From JBPOFY01 sp049889815 (GTDB lineage: Bacteria > Verrucomicrobiota > Verrucomicrobiia > Opitutales > Coraliomargaritaceae): a stretch of DNA of 64,000 nucleotides. The notes beneath the pieces were generated by a model. That model had not been told where the DNA came from. It saw only the letters and a list, made by a program, of their open reading frames with translations, and ran no database searches. Below are positions 45,894-54,780 of this stretch, in pieces. The stretch spans positions 124,001 through 188,000 of the forward strand of contig JBMHCR010000019.1 in NCBI GenBank assembly GCA_049889815.1, written 5' to 3'. Every line of letters starts with the position of its first letter. Positions within the stretch are counted from its first letter, which is position 1. Made by a program: the position numbers and the translations under genes.

Positions 45894-46954
45894 TACTGCA
45901 GCGACTCAGCTTTTTGCTGCGTGTCTTCGTCTTCAAAATCTTCATCAAAGTCCTGCAAACGATAATTGAAAATTGGCAGCAAAAGTATGAGGCCCAAGCA
46001 AGTAAACCCAAGAATACAGTAACCTGCCACATCGTGAACAGTGCCCACGCTTCCAACTAATGGAAGAATAAGCGGTTCATCGATCGATTGCGAACCGTTG
46101 TAGTAGGCCCAAAGCGTCAGAAAAATACTGCGGCAAAGATTGGTAAATACCGCCAAGCACATCGCCACTAACACCAAAAGAACTTTCTTCCAAAAACGAT
46201 TGAGAAAGACCGCGGCGAGGAAAGATCCAGCAAATAAACACGCCATTAAAGAGAGAATCCCGGAACAAGCCTCCTCCACGCCCACTTTCCCTTCAGGCAA
46301 AACCAACACGTTACCTTCACGTTGAATGTCATAGCCAAGCAACTCAACAATCCAAAACACAATGATGGTCACTTTGGTTAAGAGGAAGACTTTGATCTTC
46401 GTTTCCAGGACCGAAACCAACGGCGCCGAAATCAACCAGATCAAGGCCGGAAAAAGGAACAAAGCTGTAAGCGCAAGGCGACGCTTCAACGTTAGGGGTT
46501 TCCCGTCCGCAGATTCCTTCGTGAAAATAAAGACTGTGCTCAACACCACACCGCCAAAACCGGCTGCAATCGCCAACGATGCAGGATTTTGCGGGCCCGT
46601 GACGGCTCGCAAGAGACCGCCCACAGCGTAAAGCCCAGCTGCCCCGACGAATCCAGCGAGTGCGACCCATTCGAACAGCTTGGTAAAACCCGCTTCTTTC
46701 TCGTCGGGAATTACTGGCAAATCGCCCGGTTTATGTCCACGAGAGAGATAGCTTAGAATTACAGGGCTGCGGTCGTAGATCACATAAGCGGCAAACAGCG
46801 GCACCAAATAGCCGAAGCTGTAATCCTCACGCACGCCCCACCAGTAAATTTGATCCCAGACCATGTAAATGGCGAAACCGACCAACATAATGGCAGCCAC
46901 GACCTGGATGCGGGGGAGGTCAGCGAAACGGAGGTTCTGTTCAGAATCGGACAC
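45893..46954 (-). CDS. Exosortase/archaeosortase family protein
   Basis: Exosortases are integral-membrane transpeptidase-like enzymes that process PEP-CTERM proteins at the outer-membrane side and often accompany exopolysaccharide loci. The 353-residue protein has about eight membrane helices and the catalytic triad: Cys230 (EEACSGI), Arg275 (TNLCRSIFL) and His307 (GTVHDVAGY). The C-terminus is acidic. It starts with GTG and ends coupled to glgA. No PEP-CTERM protein is in the window. Confidence 0.9.
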   Translation of the reverse strand: MSDSEQNLRFADLPRIQVVAAIMLVGFAIYMVWDQIYWWGVREDYSFGYLVPLFAAYVIYDRSPVILSYLSRGHKPGDLPVIPDEKEAGFTKLFEWVALAGFVGAAGLYAVGGLLRAVTGPQNPASLAIAAGFGGVVLSTVFIFTKESADGKPLTLKRRLALTALFLFPALIWLISAPLVSVLETKIKVFLLTKVTIIVFWIVELLGYDIQREGNVLVLPEGKVGVEEACSGILSLMACLFAGSFLAAVFLNRFWKKVLLVLVAMCLAVFTNLCRSIFLTLWAYYNGSQSIDEPLILPLVGSVGTVHDVAGYCILGFTCLGLILLLPIFNYRLQDFDEDFEDEDTQQKAESLQ

Positions 46955-47136
46955 GGGTAGACTTCGGTGTTAAATCTAAGAGCTCTGCAATGGGTAGGTT
47001 TTTGCAGGTTTGAGACCCGCACCAATAAAAGCAATCCCGAAACAAATCACATTCAAACCTGCTTTCAACCAAACGAAAGAAACCTCGCTTTACTGTTGAC
47101 CTACGGTGTTGCTGACATTTGCTGATCGGCTTCCTA

Positions 47137-47226
<90 letters not shown>

Positions 47227-47283
47227 TTGCTTCGCCACCTCCATTTTATTCCGTCGACGCGCTTCGCAGGCGGGCAAATCACG

Positions 47284-49203
47284 CTAAAACCGCCCCTTAG
47301 GCAATGCTGGCAGGGTGATGGTCGCACGCTGTTTCTTCTCACCTCCACCTTCCACGATGGCTCGACTTTGTCCCTGCAGCAAAGTCATACGATACCCAGA
47401 AACTTTGCCTTGAACATCCGTGACAACAGCATCGCCTTCCAAAACGACCTTACCTTCAGTCGGCATGATAAAGGCCTTCTCTGCAGTTGCGGTGCGATTA
47501 TCCTGAAGGATCTCAACCTCACCTAACGCCTCTATACGGTCGAGTTCGAGACGATCCTTGAGGTCCCCACTATCTGCGTCTTTCGCTTTCTTTTCAACGG
47601 TCACAACGTCCAACTGCTCACAAGTGGCTTCTAGGTTGGTCGCCTCGATCGACACTTCTTCGGTAAAGCGAAATACCGTGCGCTCAGGCTGCTCGAGCAT
47701 ACGAAGCAAGCGGCTTTGCACGACAGTTGCCTCTGGCGCTTCATCTTCTTTCAGACCCATTGGCTTGGGCGGAGTGGCCGTCGCCACTCCGCCCAAATCT
47801 TCATAGCCTAAATCAGCCATGGCCGGTAGCACTACATTAACAGGGATTTCTTCGCTGCCCCGAACAATGGCGAGGCCATGCTGTAGCTCCATCTTCTCGC
47901 CGGTCACGATTGCTCCTCCGTTGGTAACTTTTGGGCTACCCTCTAACACGGCCCGCGCCTCCACAGGGTAGAAGAAAACACGTTCACTTGTTGCAACTTG
48001 CCCGCTCTGTTCAATCCGCACGTCACCCTCGGCCAGCATCTTGCGCACTTCACCAACCTGGATGTCTTGAGCGGCCGCAGAAGCGTCGGAAGCTCGCGGC
48101 ACATCCGTGGTTGCTTCCGCCCCACTGTTATCACTAAAAATCTCCATTCGCTGGCTGCGCATCGATACCGCGCCCGACATCACTTCGACAGAACCATCAA
48201 AAAGGAACTGATTCTCATCCGCCAGTTCCCGCATGATAATCGTATCGGCAAGAACGATCGTTTCCTCAGCAAGCGCAGCGCCTCCTTGAATACCCAATCC
48301 ACCGGTCTCAATGAGAATCATTTGCGCGCGGCCCGCATCCTTTGACCCTAAAATAACAATCTCTCCCTCTTGGCTGCGAATCGTATTTCCGCTGAGATAG
48401 GCACCCGACACTTCGATTTGTGGCGTGCCGCTCAAGTTCACTTTTCTCTCGCGCGGGAAGAACTCCGCCTCACCAGCCAGAACGACTCGTCCTTTCTGTG
48501 TAATAACGACCTTATCACGAGCAATAATTTGGCGAACCGATTCCAATTCATCCTGCTTCATCTTCGGAATATCTTTTTCCCTCCCTTTCGGCGCATCCAC
48601 GATCACAGTCAATTGGTCTCCCTTGATGTCCATATCACCGGACTCCACCTCGACGTTATGATTAAATTCGAAGCGGTATGCTTCGTCCGTTGTGATCAAC
48701 TTCAACCGCTGACTATGTATCATCGTTTCGGGCTTTTGGCCCACTTCTGGCGAAGAAGCTTCTATGCTCAAAGAATCAGAAATGTCCTGTGTGAAGTAGA
48801 CCACCGTATCAAACAGAACCTCAACTTCTTTAGTCACTCCATCCCAAGTCCAACCAACTCCAGATATCCTAAAATTTGTACCATTGATCTCTATAGTGCT
48901 TTCGGAGAAAGCTTTGTTCTCCTTTATCCGCATGGTCGCCTCCGGGCTATCCATCGACATCTCTAGAGCCATCCGCTCGTCTCCGGTATATACGCGAAGC
49001 CCCATATCTTCGATGCGCACTTGATCATCGCTGTCGTAGATTCCCTTATCGCCCTGCAAGATCCATTGCGTGTAGCCATTATCGCCCAAACGCGGCAACT
49101 TGAAATTCTCAATGGGCTCTTTCGGCGCCATCTGTGCGACTAAAAGCTGCATAAATAAGTCGCAGAGGATGAGGCTTTTAAAAATTCTACAGAGGAATGT
49201 CAT
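47284..49203 (-). CDS. LptA/LptC-domain lipopolysaccharide transport protein
   Basis: This 639-residue protein starts with a membrane-anchor or signal segment (FLCRIFKSLILCDLFMQLLVAQ). It carries an LptC-like domain and several OstA/LptA-type beta-jellyroll repeats (GDVRIEQSGQVATSERVFFYPVEARAVLEGSPKV; MHSQRLKL-, EIFSD- and VVLEGDAVVTD-type strands). LptA-like repeats form the periplasmic bridge of LPS export. Enlarged fused forms occur in some diderm phyla. It supports an LPS-bearing cell. It ends 57 nt from tRNA-Ser and is followed upstream by aspS. Confidence 0.83.
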   Translation of the reverse strand: MTFLCRIFKSLILCDLFMQLLVAQMAPKEPIENFKLPRLGDNGYTQWILQGDKGIYDSDDQVRIEDMGLRVYTGDERMALEMSMDSPEATMRIKENKAFSESTIEINGTNFRISGVGWTWDGVTKEVEVLFDTVVYFTQDISDSLSIEASSPEVGQKPETMIHSQRLKLITTDEAYRFEFNHNVEVESGDMDIKGDQLTVIVDAPKGREKDIPKMKQDELESVRQIIARDKVVITQKGRVVLAGEAEFFPRERKVNLSGTPQIEVSGAYLSGNTIRSQEGEIVILGSKDAGRAQMILIETGGLGIQGGAALAEETIVLADTIIMRELADENQFLFDGSVEVMSGAVSMRSQRMEIFSDNSGAEATTDVPRASDASAAAQDIQVGEVRKMLAEGDVRIEQSGQVATSERVFFYPVEARAVLEGSPKVTNGGAIVTGEKMELQHGLAIVRGSEEIPVNVVLPAMADLGYEDLGGVATATPPKPMGLKEDEAPEATVVQSRLLRMLEQPERTVFRFTEEVSIEATNLEATCEQLDVVTVEKKAKDADSGDLKDRLELDRIEALGEVEILQDNRTATAEKAFIMPTEGKVVLEGDAVVTDVQGKVSGYRMTLLQGQSRAIVEGGGEKKQRATITLPALPKGRF

Positions 49204-49262
49204 CGAGATATAAAGAAACCCAGAGTTGCCTACGGGTTCCAGTCGAAAAAGTAATTCGTAAT

Positions 49263-51062
49263 TTATGCCTTCGGCACGTCTTTCTTAGGCAAGACTGCCC
49301 TCACATGCAGATCGCGCAGTTGCTTCTCAGTCGCGATACCAGGGCTCGCAGTCATCATTTCCTGTCCCTTCTGATTCTTGGGGAAGGCAATCACATCACG
49401 GATACTCGCGCGCTGACCAAGGATCGTCACCATACGATCGAGTCCGAAAGCGATACCACCATGCGGCGGCGCGCCATATTCAAACGCCTTTAGCATGTAG
49501 CCGAAGCGGCTCTCGACGACATCCGGTTCAATCTTGAGCACGTCTTCGAAAACCTTCTTCTGCACATCCGGTTGATGAATACGGATCGAACCGCCACCGA
49601 GCTCCACGCCGTTGAGGACGAGGTCATAGTGTTGACCGCGGACCTTCTTCGGGTCGCTGTCGAGGAAAGGAATGTCTTCTTCGACCGGTGCGGTGAATGG
49701 ATGGTGCGAAGAAACATAGCGGCCCTGCTCCTCATCAAAGAGCATGAGTGGAAATTCGATCACCCAGAGGAACTTGTAATCACTTGGATCGATGGTGAGC
49801 TTTTCGCGCTTAACGAGTAGCTGTGCAGCTTCGAGACGCACACGACCGAGAATCGTGCACGCACGCTCCCACTCGGTAGCCGCAAAGAATACGATATCGC
49901 CGTCTTCCACGTCGAGCTGCACCTGGATCGCAGCCTTCTCTTCGTCGGAGAAGAACTTGAGGATCGGAGACTTCCACTCGCCGCCTACGGACTTGATAAA
50001 CGCGAGGCCCTTAGCACCGAGCGATTTCGCTGCGTCTTCAAGCCCGCGAAGCTCACCTTGCGTGAGATCAGCGAGCCCCTTGGCGTTGAATGCCTTGATC
50101 GCACCGCCGGAATCGAGTGTGCTCTTAAAGACCTTGAATTCAGAGTTGGCAAAGATGTCACCACAATCCTGCAGCTCCATCCCGAAACGCATATCCGGCT
50201 TATCTACACCGAAGCGGTTCATCGCATCGAAGTAGCTCATGCGCAGGAACGGGGTTTCGATCTCGACGCCGAGTGTGTCTTTCCAGACGCGCTTCATGAG
50301 CCCTTCGATCAGGGCATACATGTCCTCGCGGTCGATGAAGGAAAGCTCGATGTCGAGTTGGGTAAACTCAGGCTGACGGTCTGCACGAAGGTCCTCATCG
50401 CGGAAGCAGCGTGCCAACTGGTAGTAGCGCTCTACGCCCGCAACCATCAGCATTTGCTTGTACTGCTGCGGTGATTGCGGCAGTGCATAAAAAGCGCCCG
50501 GGTTCATACGACTCGGCACGAGGAACTCGCGTGCACCTTCCGGCGTGCTTTTGAAAAGCATTGGAGTTTCCACCTCAATGAAGGCCTGCTCGTCCATGTA
50601 ATTACGGATCGCTTGGCTGGTCTTGTGCCGCAGGCGGAGTAGATTGAGGTTGGAACTGCGGCGCAAGTCAAGGTAGCGGTAAGTCATGCGCAGGTCTTCG
50701 CTGGTCTTATCCGCGGAATCATCCATTGGGAATGGAGGCGTCTTGGAGACGTTGTGGATCTTCAACTCCGTCGCGTGCACCTCAACCTCGCCGGTTGCAA
50801 GATTCGGGTTCACTGCTTCAGCGATTCGCTCCTGCACATTGCCGGTTACTTCGATCACAGACTCCGGCTTGATTGAGCCGAACTGTGCTTCGAGTTCCTT
50901 GTTAGCCGGGTCAAGAACGATTTGGGTCAATCCTTCGCGGTCACGCAGGTCGACAAAGAGAATACCACCGTGGTCGCGAACAGAATCTACCCAACCACTC
51001 AGTGTAGCGGTTGAGCCAGCGTCGGACTTGCGGAGTTGGGAGCAGTGATGAGAGCGCTTCAT
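49263..51062 (-). CDS. aspS: Aspartyl-tRNA synthetase
   Basis: AspS charges tRNA-Asp (or also tRNA-Asn if non-discriminating). From the ATG at 51062 it is 599 residues, the bacterial length. It has the OB anticodon-binding domain (LSGWVDSVRDHGGILFVDLRDREG), class II motif 2 (FRDEDLRADRQPEFTQLDIELSF), the bacterial GAD insertion, and motif 3 (GGIAFGLDRMV). An upstream in-frame start would add 10 residues. No asparagine transamidation genes are in view, so substrate range is undecided. Confidence 0.97.
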   Translation of the reverse strand: MKRSHHCSQLRKSDAGSTATLSGWVDSVRDHGGILFVDLRDREGLTQIVLDPANKELEAQFGSIKPESVIEVTGNVQERIAEAVNPNLATGEVEVHATELKIHNVSKTPPFPMDDSADKTSEDLRMTYRYLDLRRSSNLNLLRLRHKTSQAIRNYMDEQAFIEVETPMLFKSTPEGAREFLVPSRMNPGAFYALPQSPQQYKQMLMVAGVERYYQLARCFRDEDLRADRQPEFTQLDIELSFIDREDMYALIEGLMKRVWKDTLGVEIETPFLRMSYFDAMNRFGVDKPDMRFGMELQDCGDIFANSEFKVFKSTLDSGGAIKAFNAKGLADLTQGELRGLEDAAKSLGAKGLAFIKSVGGEWKSPILKFFSDEEKAAIQVQLDVEDGDIVFFAATEWERACTILGRVRLEAAQLLVKREKLTIDPSDYKFLWVIEFPLMLFDEEQGRYVSSHHPFTAPVEEDIPFLDSDPKKVRGQHYDLVLNGVELGGGSIRIHQPDVQKKVFEDVLKIEPDVVESRFGYMLKAFEYGAPPHGGIAFGLDRMVTILGQRASIRDVIAFPKNQKGQEMMTASPGIATEKQLRDLHVRAVLPKKDVPKA

Positions 51063-51214
51063 GATGAACGCGCGATCAAAACACCTTACCAAATGGAAAC
51101 AAGCACGAAAACGACTTGGGATCAGCTACTCTCGACAGTGGACTGTCGAGTAAATTTCAATTGCCTCAGCCGAACCAGACGCTTAGCTGCCCACTTTTTC
51201 CAATTTAAACAGAA

Positions 51215-52570
51215 ATGCTCGAAAATCTCACAGACAAACTAGGCTCCGCGCTCCGCAACCTGCGCGGTGTCGGCAAATTGACCGAGGATAATATGGCGGA
51301 TGCGCTCAAGGAAGTGCGACAGGCGCTCCTTTCGGCAGACGTGCATTTCAAGGTCGCGCGTGAGTTTGTCAGCCAAGTCAAAGAGCAGTGCGTCGGGCAA
51401 GAGGTGCTCAAATCGGTGACACCAGGGCAGCAGGTCATTAAGATTATCAACGACGAGTTGGTAAAACTCCTCGGCGAGGGCACCACCGAACTGGAGGACA
51501 AAAAACCACTACGTGTGATGATGGTCGGTCTGCACGGTTCCGGTAAGACCACCAGCTCGGGAAAGCTTGCGAAGTTTCTGGCAAGCAAACGCGGCTATCG
51601 CCCTGCCCTGATCGCCTGTGACGTTTACCGCCCTGCTGCGATCGACCAACTCGAAATGCTGTCCAAAACAGTGGGCTGCACTTTCTACGGCGACCGCGAA
51701 GAGAAAAACGTAGTCACAATCGGCAAGCGCGGTCTCGACGCCGCAAAAGACGCCGATGCGAACCTAATAATTTTCGACACCGCTGGTCGCTTGCAGATAG
51801 ACGAAGACCTGATCGAAGAAATCAAACGCCTGAAGAAAACGGTGCAACCGGACGAAATCCTACTCGTTGCCGACTCAGCACTCGGTCAGGAAGCGGTCAA
51901 TGTCGCCAAGCATTTCCACCAAGCTGTCGATATCACTGGAATCGTGCTCACCAAGCTCGACGGTGACGCTCGCGGCGGTGCAGCACTCTCCATGAAGACC
52001 GTCACTGGTGTCCCAATTAAGTTCATGGGCACGGGTGAAAAGGTCGAAGAATTTGAGGTCTTCCATCCCGACCGAATCGCATCGCGTATCCTCGGCATGG
52101 GTGACGTTGTTTCTCTGGTCGAAAAAGCTCAGGAAACCATCGACGAAAAAGAAGCCGAGCACCTCGCCGAAAAAATGCGTAAGGCCGACTTCAACCTCGA
52201 AGACTTCCTCAAACAAATGCAACAGGTGAAAAAGATGGGCTCACTCGGCTCCATCATGGGAATGATGCCCGGCATGAGCGGCGTAGAAATCGGTGATGCC
52301 GAAGAAAAGAAAATGGCGCGCACCGAAGCCATCATCCTTTCGATGACGATCGAAGAACGCCAAAAACCGCGATTGATCAAAGGGAGCCGCCTCAAGCGCA
52401 TCGCCAACGGCTCCGGCGTGCAGGTGCGCGATGTGAACGCCCTGCTCAAACAATTTGGTCAGATGCAAAAAATGATGCGTATGATGAACGGCGGCAAGGG
52501 CCGCAAGATGATGAAGGCCATGAAAGCCCAAATGGGCGAAGGCGGCATACCAGGCCTACCAGGAATTTGA
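51215..52570 (+). CDS. ffh: Signal recognition particle protein Ffh
   Basis: Ffh binds signal sequences and 4.5S RNA and targets ribosomes to FtsY. The 451-residue protein has the N domain, G domain P-loop GLHGSGKTTSSGKLAKF (~108-124), DTAGRLQIDEDLIEE (G3), TKLDGDARGG (G4), and the methionine-rich M domain with MGMMPGM, the RxxRIxxGSG-type SLKRIANGSGVQV RNA-binding helix, and a Met/Lys-rich tail (MMKAMKAQMGEGG). It is a stand-alone gene; no SRP RNA was identified near it. Confidence 0.97.
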   Translation: MLENLTDKLGSALRNLRGVGKLTEDNMADALKEVRQALLSADVHFKVAREFVSQVKEQCVGQEVLKSVTPGQQVIKIINDELVKLLGEGTTELEDKKPLRVMMVGLHGSGKTTSSGKLAKFLASKRGYRPALIACDVYRPAAIDQLEMLSKTVGCTFYGDREEKNVVTIGKRGLDAAKDADANLIIFDTAGRLQIDEDLIEEIKRLKKTVQPDEILLVADSALGQEAVNVAKHFHQAVDITGIVLTKLDGDARGGAALSMKTVTGVPIKFMGTGEKVEEFEVFHPDRIASRILGMGDVVSLVEKAQETIDEKEAEHLAEKMRKADFNLEDFLKQMQQVKKMGSLGSIMGMMPGMSGVEIGDAEEKKMARTEAIILSMTIEERQKPRLIKGSRLKRIANGSGVQVRDVNALLKQFGQMQKMMRMMNGGKGRKMMKAMKAQMGEGGIPGLPGI

Positions 52571-52648
52571 GGCTGGTTTAATTCTAAACCCTGCGGGAAG
52601 GCAGCGCTCTACGGTCACCGAATGTCTGTTGTTCGAATAAGTCCCGAA

Positions 52649-53407
52649 CTATTCGGCAACGTAACGTTTCCCTACGCCGCGACACCTCGGGTGTCGCTTA
52701 CAAATCAACTTTAGGTGTTTCGCATACTCGGCTTCTTCCAGTGGCAGTTCGCTAAATGTGACGATACGATTCTCGTATCCGTCCATCCTAAATACCTTAG
52801 TGTATGGGAAGCGTTTCTTTAGTTTTGCATCCTTAAACGGCGGCATATGAGCCACCTTACTAGGCTCAACCAAATTAAATACCATCATACCACCGGGACG
52901 CACGAGTTCCTCTAAACGACGACACCAATCCACATCCATTGGCACGCAACGAACCGGAATGCCGTCCTCTTCACCGTAGAGATCATCCAATATGTAATCA
53001 AACTGCGCTCCACTATCGGCTCCATTCACCCACTCGACCGCATCAGCAGCGACCAGTTCACAGCCCTCGGCGCAATCAAAAAAGCCATCTGCTATCGATA
53101 GATGCATCGGGTCCAGCTCGACACCCACAATCCGCTCAAGTGAAAGCAATTTCCGCAACTGCGCGCCAACGGTGCCGGCACCAAAACCAAGTATCAGCGC
53201 ATCATTGATGCACCCCTGAGGACGATACAAAGAAGGCAGCGCGATGAGGTCCCAAATACTACCAGACAAGGGACGATTCGGGTTCCACTGAGAATGATTC
53301 ACGCCATTACGATAAAGGCGAAGCGTAGCACCCGCAGAACGCACCTCATAAAAATTGCCCTCTATGTTCTGACTCCAAACGACTGCCATGTGCGTGAAGG
53401 CAATCAT
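52649..53407 (-). CDS. Spermidine-synthase-like SAM/decarboxylated-SAM-dependent transferase
   Basis: This 252-residue Rossmann-like protein has the class I SAM-type motif LILGFGAGTVGAQLRK and VGVELDPMHLSIADGF, followed by YILDDLYGEEDG and GGMMVFNLVEPSK. The core resembles spermidine synthase (SpeE), but the aminopropyl-acceptor Asp-tetrad of true SpeE is not evident. It may be a methyltransferase. The C-terminal EYAKHLKLICKRHPRCRGVGKRY is basic. It stands alone. Confidence 0.7.
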   Translation of the reverse strand: MIAFTHMAVVWSQNIEGNFYEVRSAGATLRLYRNGVNHSQWNPNRPLSGSIWDLIALPSLYRPQGCINDALILGFGAGTVGAQLRKLLSLERIVGVELDPMHLSIADGFFDCAEGCELVAADAVEWVNGADSGAQFDYILDDLYGEEDGIPVRCVPMDVDWCRRLEELVRPGGMMVFNLVEPSKVAHMPPFKDAKLKKRFPYTKVFRMDGYENRIVTFSELPLEEAEYAKHLKLICKRHPRCRGVGKRYVAE

Positions 53408-53596
53408 TTAACAAGTAGCCGTCGAGTGCGTAATTACAGGCAACCGAAGAGGATGCATTTTCTCCCGCTGAGGTGCACTTAGAATCACGGAGCATCTATC
53501 TTAGTAATCCTTGGCCTCACTTCGCGGGTAATCCACCGCACACAGTCAAAAGCGGCGGCTTGCATGATTCGTCAAATCGGTTTCTATGCCGAATGC

Positions 53597-54067
53597 ATGA
53601 AATACCTAAAAATCATCCTCCTCAGCCTCACCCCGCTATTCTTCACGCAAATCGCCAGCGCACACTGCCAAGTGCCCTGCGGCATTTTTGCCGACGAACT
53701 CAAATTCGGTGAGCTCGAGCAGCACATCGAGACTATTTCCAAAGCCAGCATCAAGATTACCGAGATCGCCGCAAAGGACGAACTCACTGCTGATGACCGT
53801 CAACAGCTAGTCCGTTGGGTAAAACAAAAAGAGTCGCACGCGCAAAAGGTCATCGATGAATCCGCAAACTACTTTCTAGCACAGCGTGTGAAATTGGATA
53901 CCGACCACTACAAAGAGAAAATCGAACTGCTCCACCATATCATAATTTATGCTATGAAGTCGAAGCAGTCCAGCGATGGCAAAGCTGCTGAGGTTTTGAG
54001 CGAAAAGTTGGCAGCCTTTAAAAGCCTTTATTTGCATCACGATCACGGCGAAGGAGCACACCACTGA
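53597..54067 (+). CDS. sodN: Ni-type superoxide dismutase, Sec-exported
   Basis: This 156-residue protein carries the Ni-SOD hook motif HCxxPCG at residues 23-29 (AHCQVPCGIF), immediately after a Sec signal peptide (MKYLKIILLSLTPLFFTQIAS, residues 1-22, with A-x-A before cleavage). Cleavage there frees His23 as the new N-terminal ligand and exposes Cys24 and Cys28. Position 9 of the mature chain is Phe, where Tyr is canonical. Later QQLVRWVKQKESHAQKVI and YFLAQRVK match the helical core of divergent NiSODs. A His-rich tail (HHDHGEGAHH) ends it. A terminator follows. Signal peptide processing would replace the SodX protease of streptomycetes. The start at 53597 is chosen because upstream codons give no signal peptide. 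Confidence 0.88.
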   Translation: MKYLKIILLSLTPLFFTQIASAHCQVPCGIFADELKFGELEQHIETISKASIKITEIAAKDELTADDRQQLVRWVKQKESHAQKVIDESANYFLAQRVKLDTDHYKEKIELLHHIIIYAMKSKQSSDGKAAEVLSEKLAAFKSLYLHHDHGEGAHH

Positions 54068-54093
54068 GCCTTCAGGTTTTTAAACAAAAGAAA

Positions 54094-54126
54094 CCGAGTG
54101 ACACCTGAAGCGCACTCGGCTTTTTT
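54094..54126 (+). terminator. Intrinsic terminator after sodN
   Basis: CCGAGTG (54094-54100) pairs with CACTCGG (54113-54119), with a T-run from 54121. The loop octamer ACCTGAAG (54103-54110) is complementary to CTTCAGGT (54070-54077) upstream, so a pseudoknot is possible. Confidence 0.8.
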
Positions 54127-54220
54127 GTAAACGATTTACGTTGTTAGTCTGAGCAGCAGTGGTGATCGCACGGACGACTCAGCAACTCAACGTGCTATCC
54201 AAGAAACAGGGCCGCTCAAA

Positions 54221-54709
54221 CTACTTGAGGTGTTTCGCCCACTCGCTATCGGCAGTGGCGATCCGTTCGGCTTCCTTGTCCGTCATTTCATTCCACAGCT
54301 TTCGCGTGTCACCCCACACACCGTCGTAAAAAACAAGCAAGCGATTATCGACGATTTTAAAGCTCTTAGGGTTCGCTTTGGTCTTACCACCTTCAAGCAT
54401 CGCGTAGGCACACCAACCACCATAAAGCGGCTCATAGCGCTCCGGGGCCGCTTCAAAAATAGCTTTATTCTGGGCATTGGCGAAATAATACATCACAGCT
54501 TTATACTTAGCAGCGTGCTTTTTACTGCCCTCCTGCGCAACGCCTTCGGCCTGATAGCTCACCACATCATAGCCCTGCAGAATCACAGTCCTCTTAAGAG
54601 AAAATTCTTTGATACGGACAATATCCGCAACTTCGTGTTGCAGTGAACTGGCTGAAAAAGTCGCGCTAGCTAGAGAAAGTGAAAGCAATAAAAAGGTGAC
54701 GATTTTCAC
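54221..54709 (-). CDS. Exported YHS domain protein
   Basis: This 162-residue protein (GTG start) has a signal peptide (IVTFLLLSLSLASATFSASS). The YHS-type core has LQGYDVVSYQAEGVA, KYKAVMYYFANAQNKAIFEAAPERYEPLYGGWCAYAM; the FANAxNKxxFxxxPxxY pattern defines YHS proteins. These bind metals (often copper or iron). A conserved Cys lies in GGWCAYA. It converges with sodN, so the two may both belong to extracytoplasmic metal or redox handling. Confidence 0.85.
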   Translation of the reverse strand: MKIVTFLLLSLSLASATFSASSLQHEVADIVRIKEFSLKRTVILQGYDVVSYQAEGVAQEGSKKHAAKYKAVMYYFANAQNKAIFEAAPERYEPLYGGWCAYAMLEGGKTKANPKSFKIVDNRLLVFYDGVWGDTRKLWNEMTDKEAERIATADSEWAKHLK

Positions 54710-54780
54710 AATAAAAAGTTCTATGATTTACTCATCCGTTTCTTTACTAGAGATACACAGTCGCGCCAGCGTATTCCAAA

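Noticed and set aside
52575..52640. GGGAAGGCAGCG-like stretch after ffh, considered as SRP (4.5S) RNA
   Set aside because: The SRP tetraloop core GGAAGGAAGCAG is not matched, and no closed 4.5S fold is seen.
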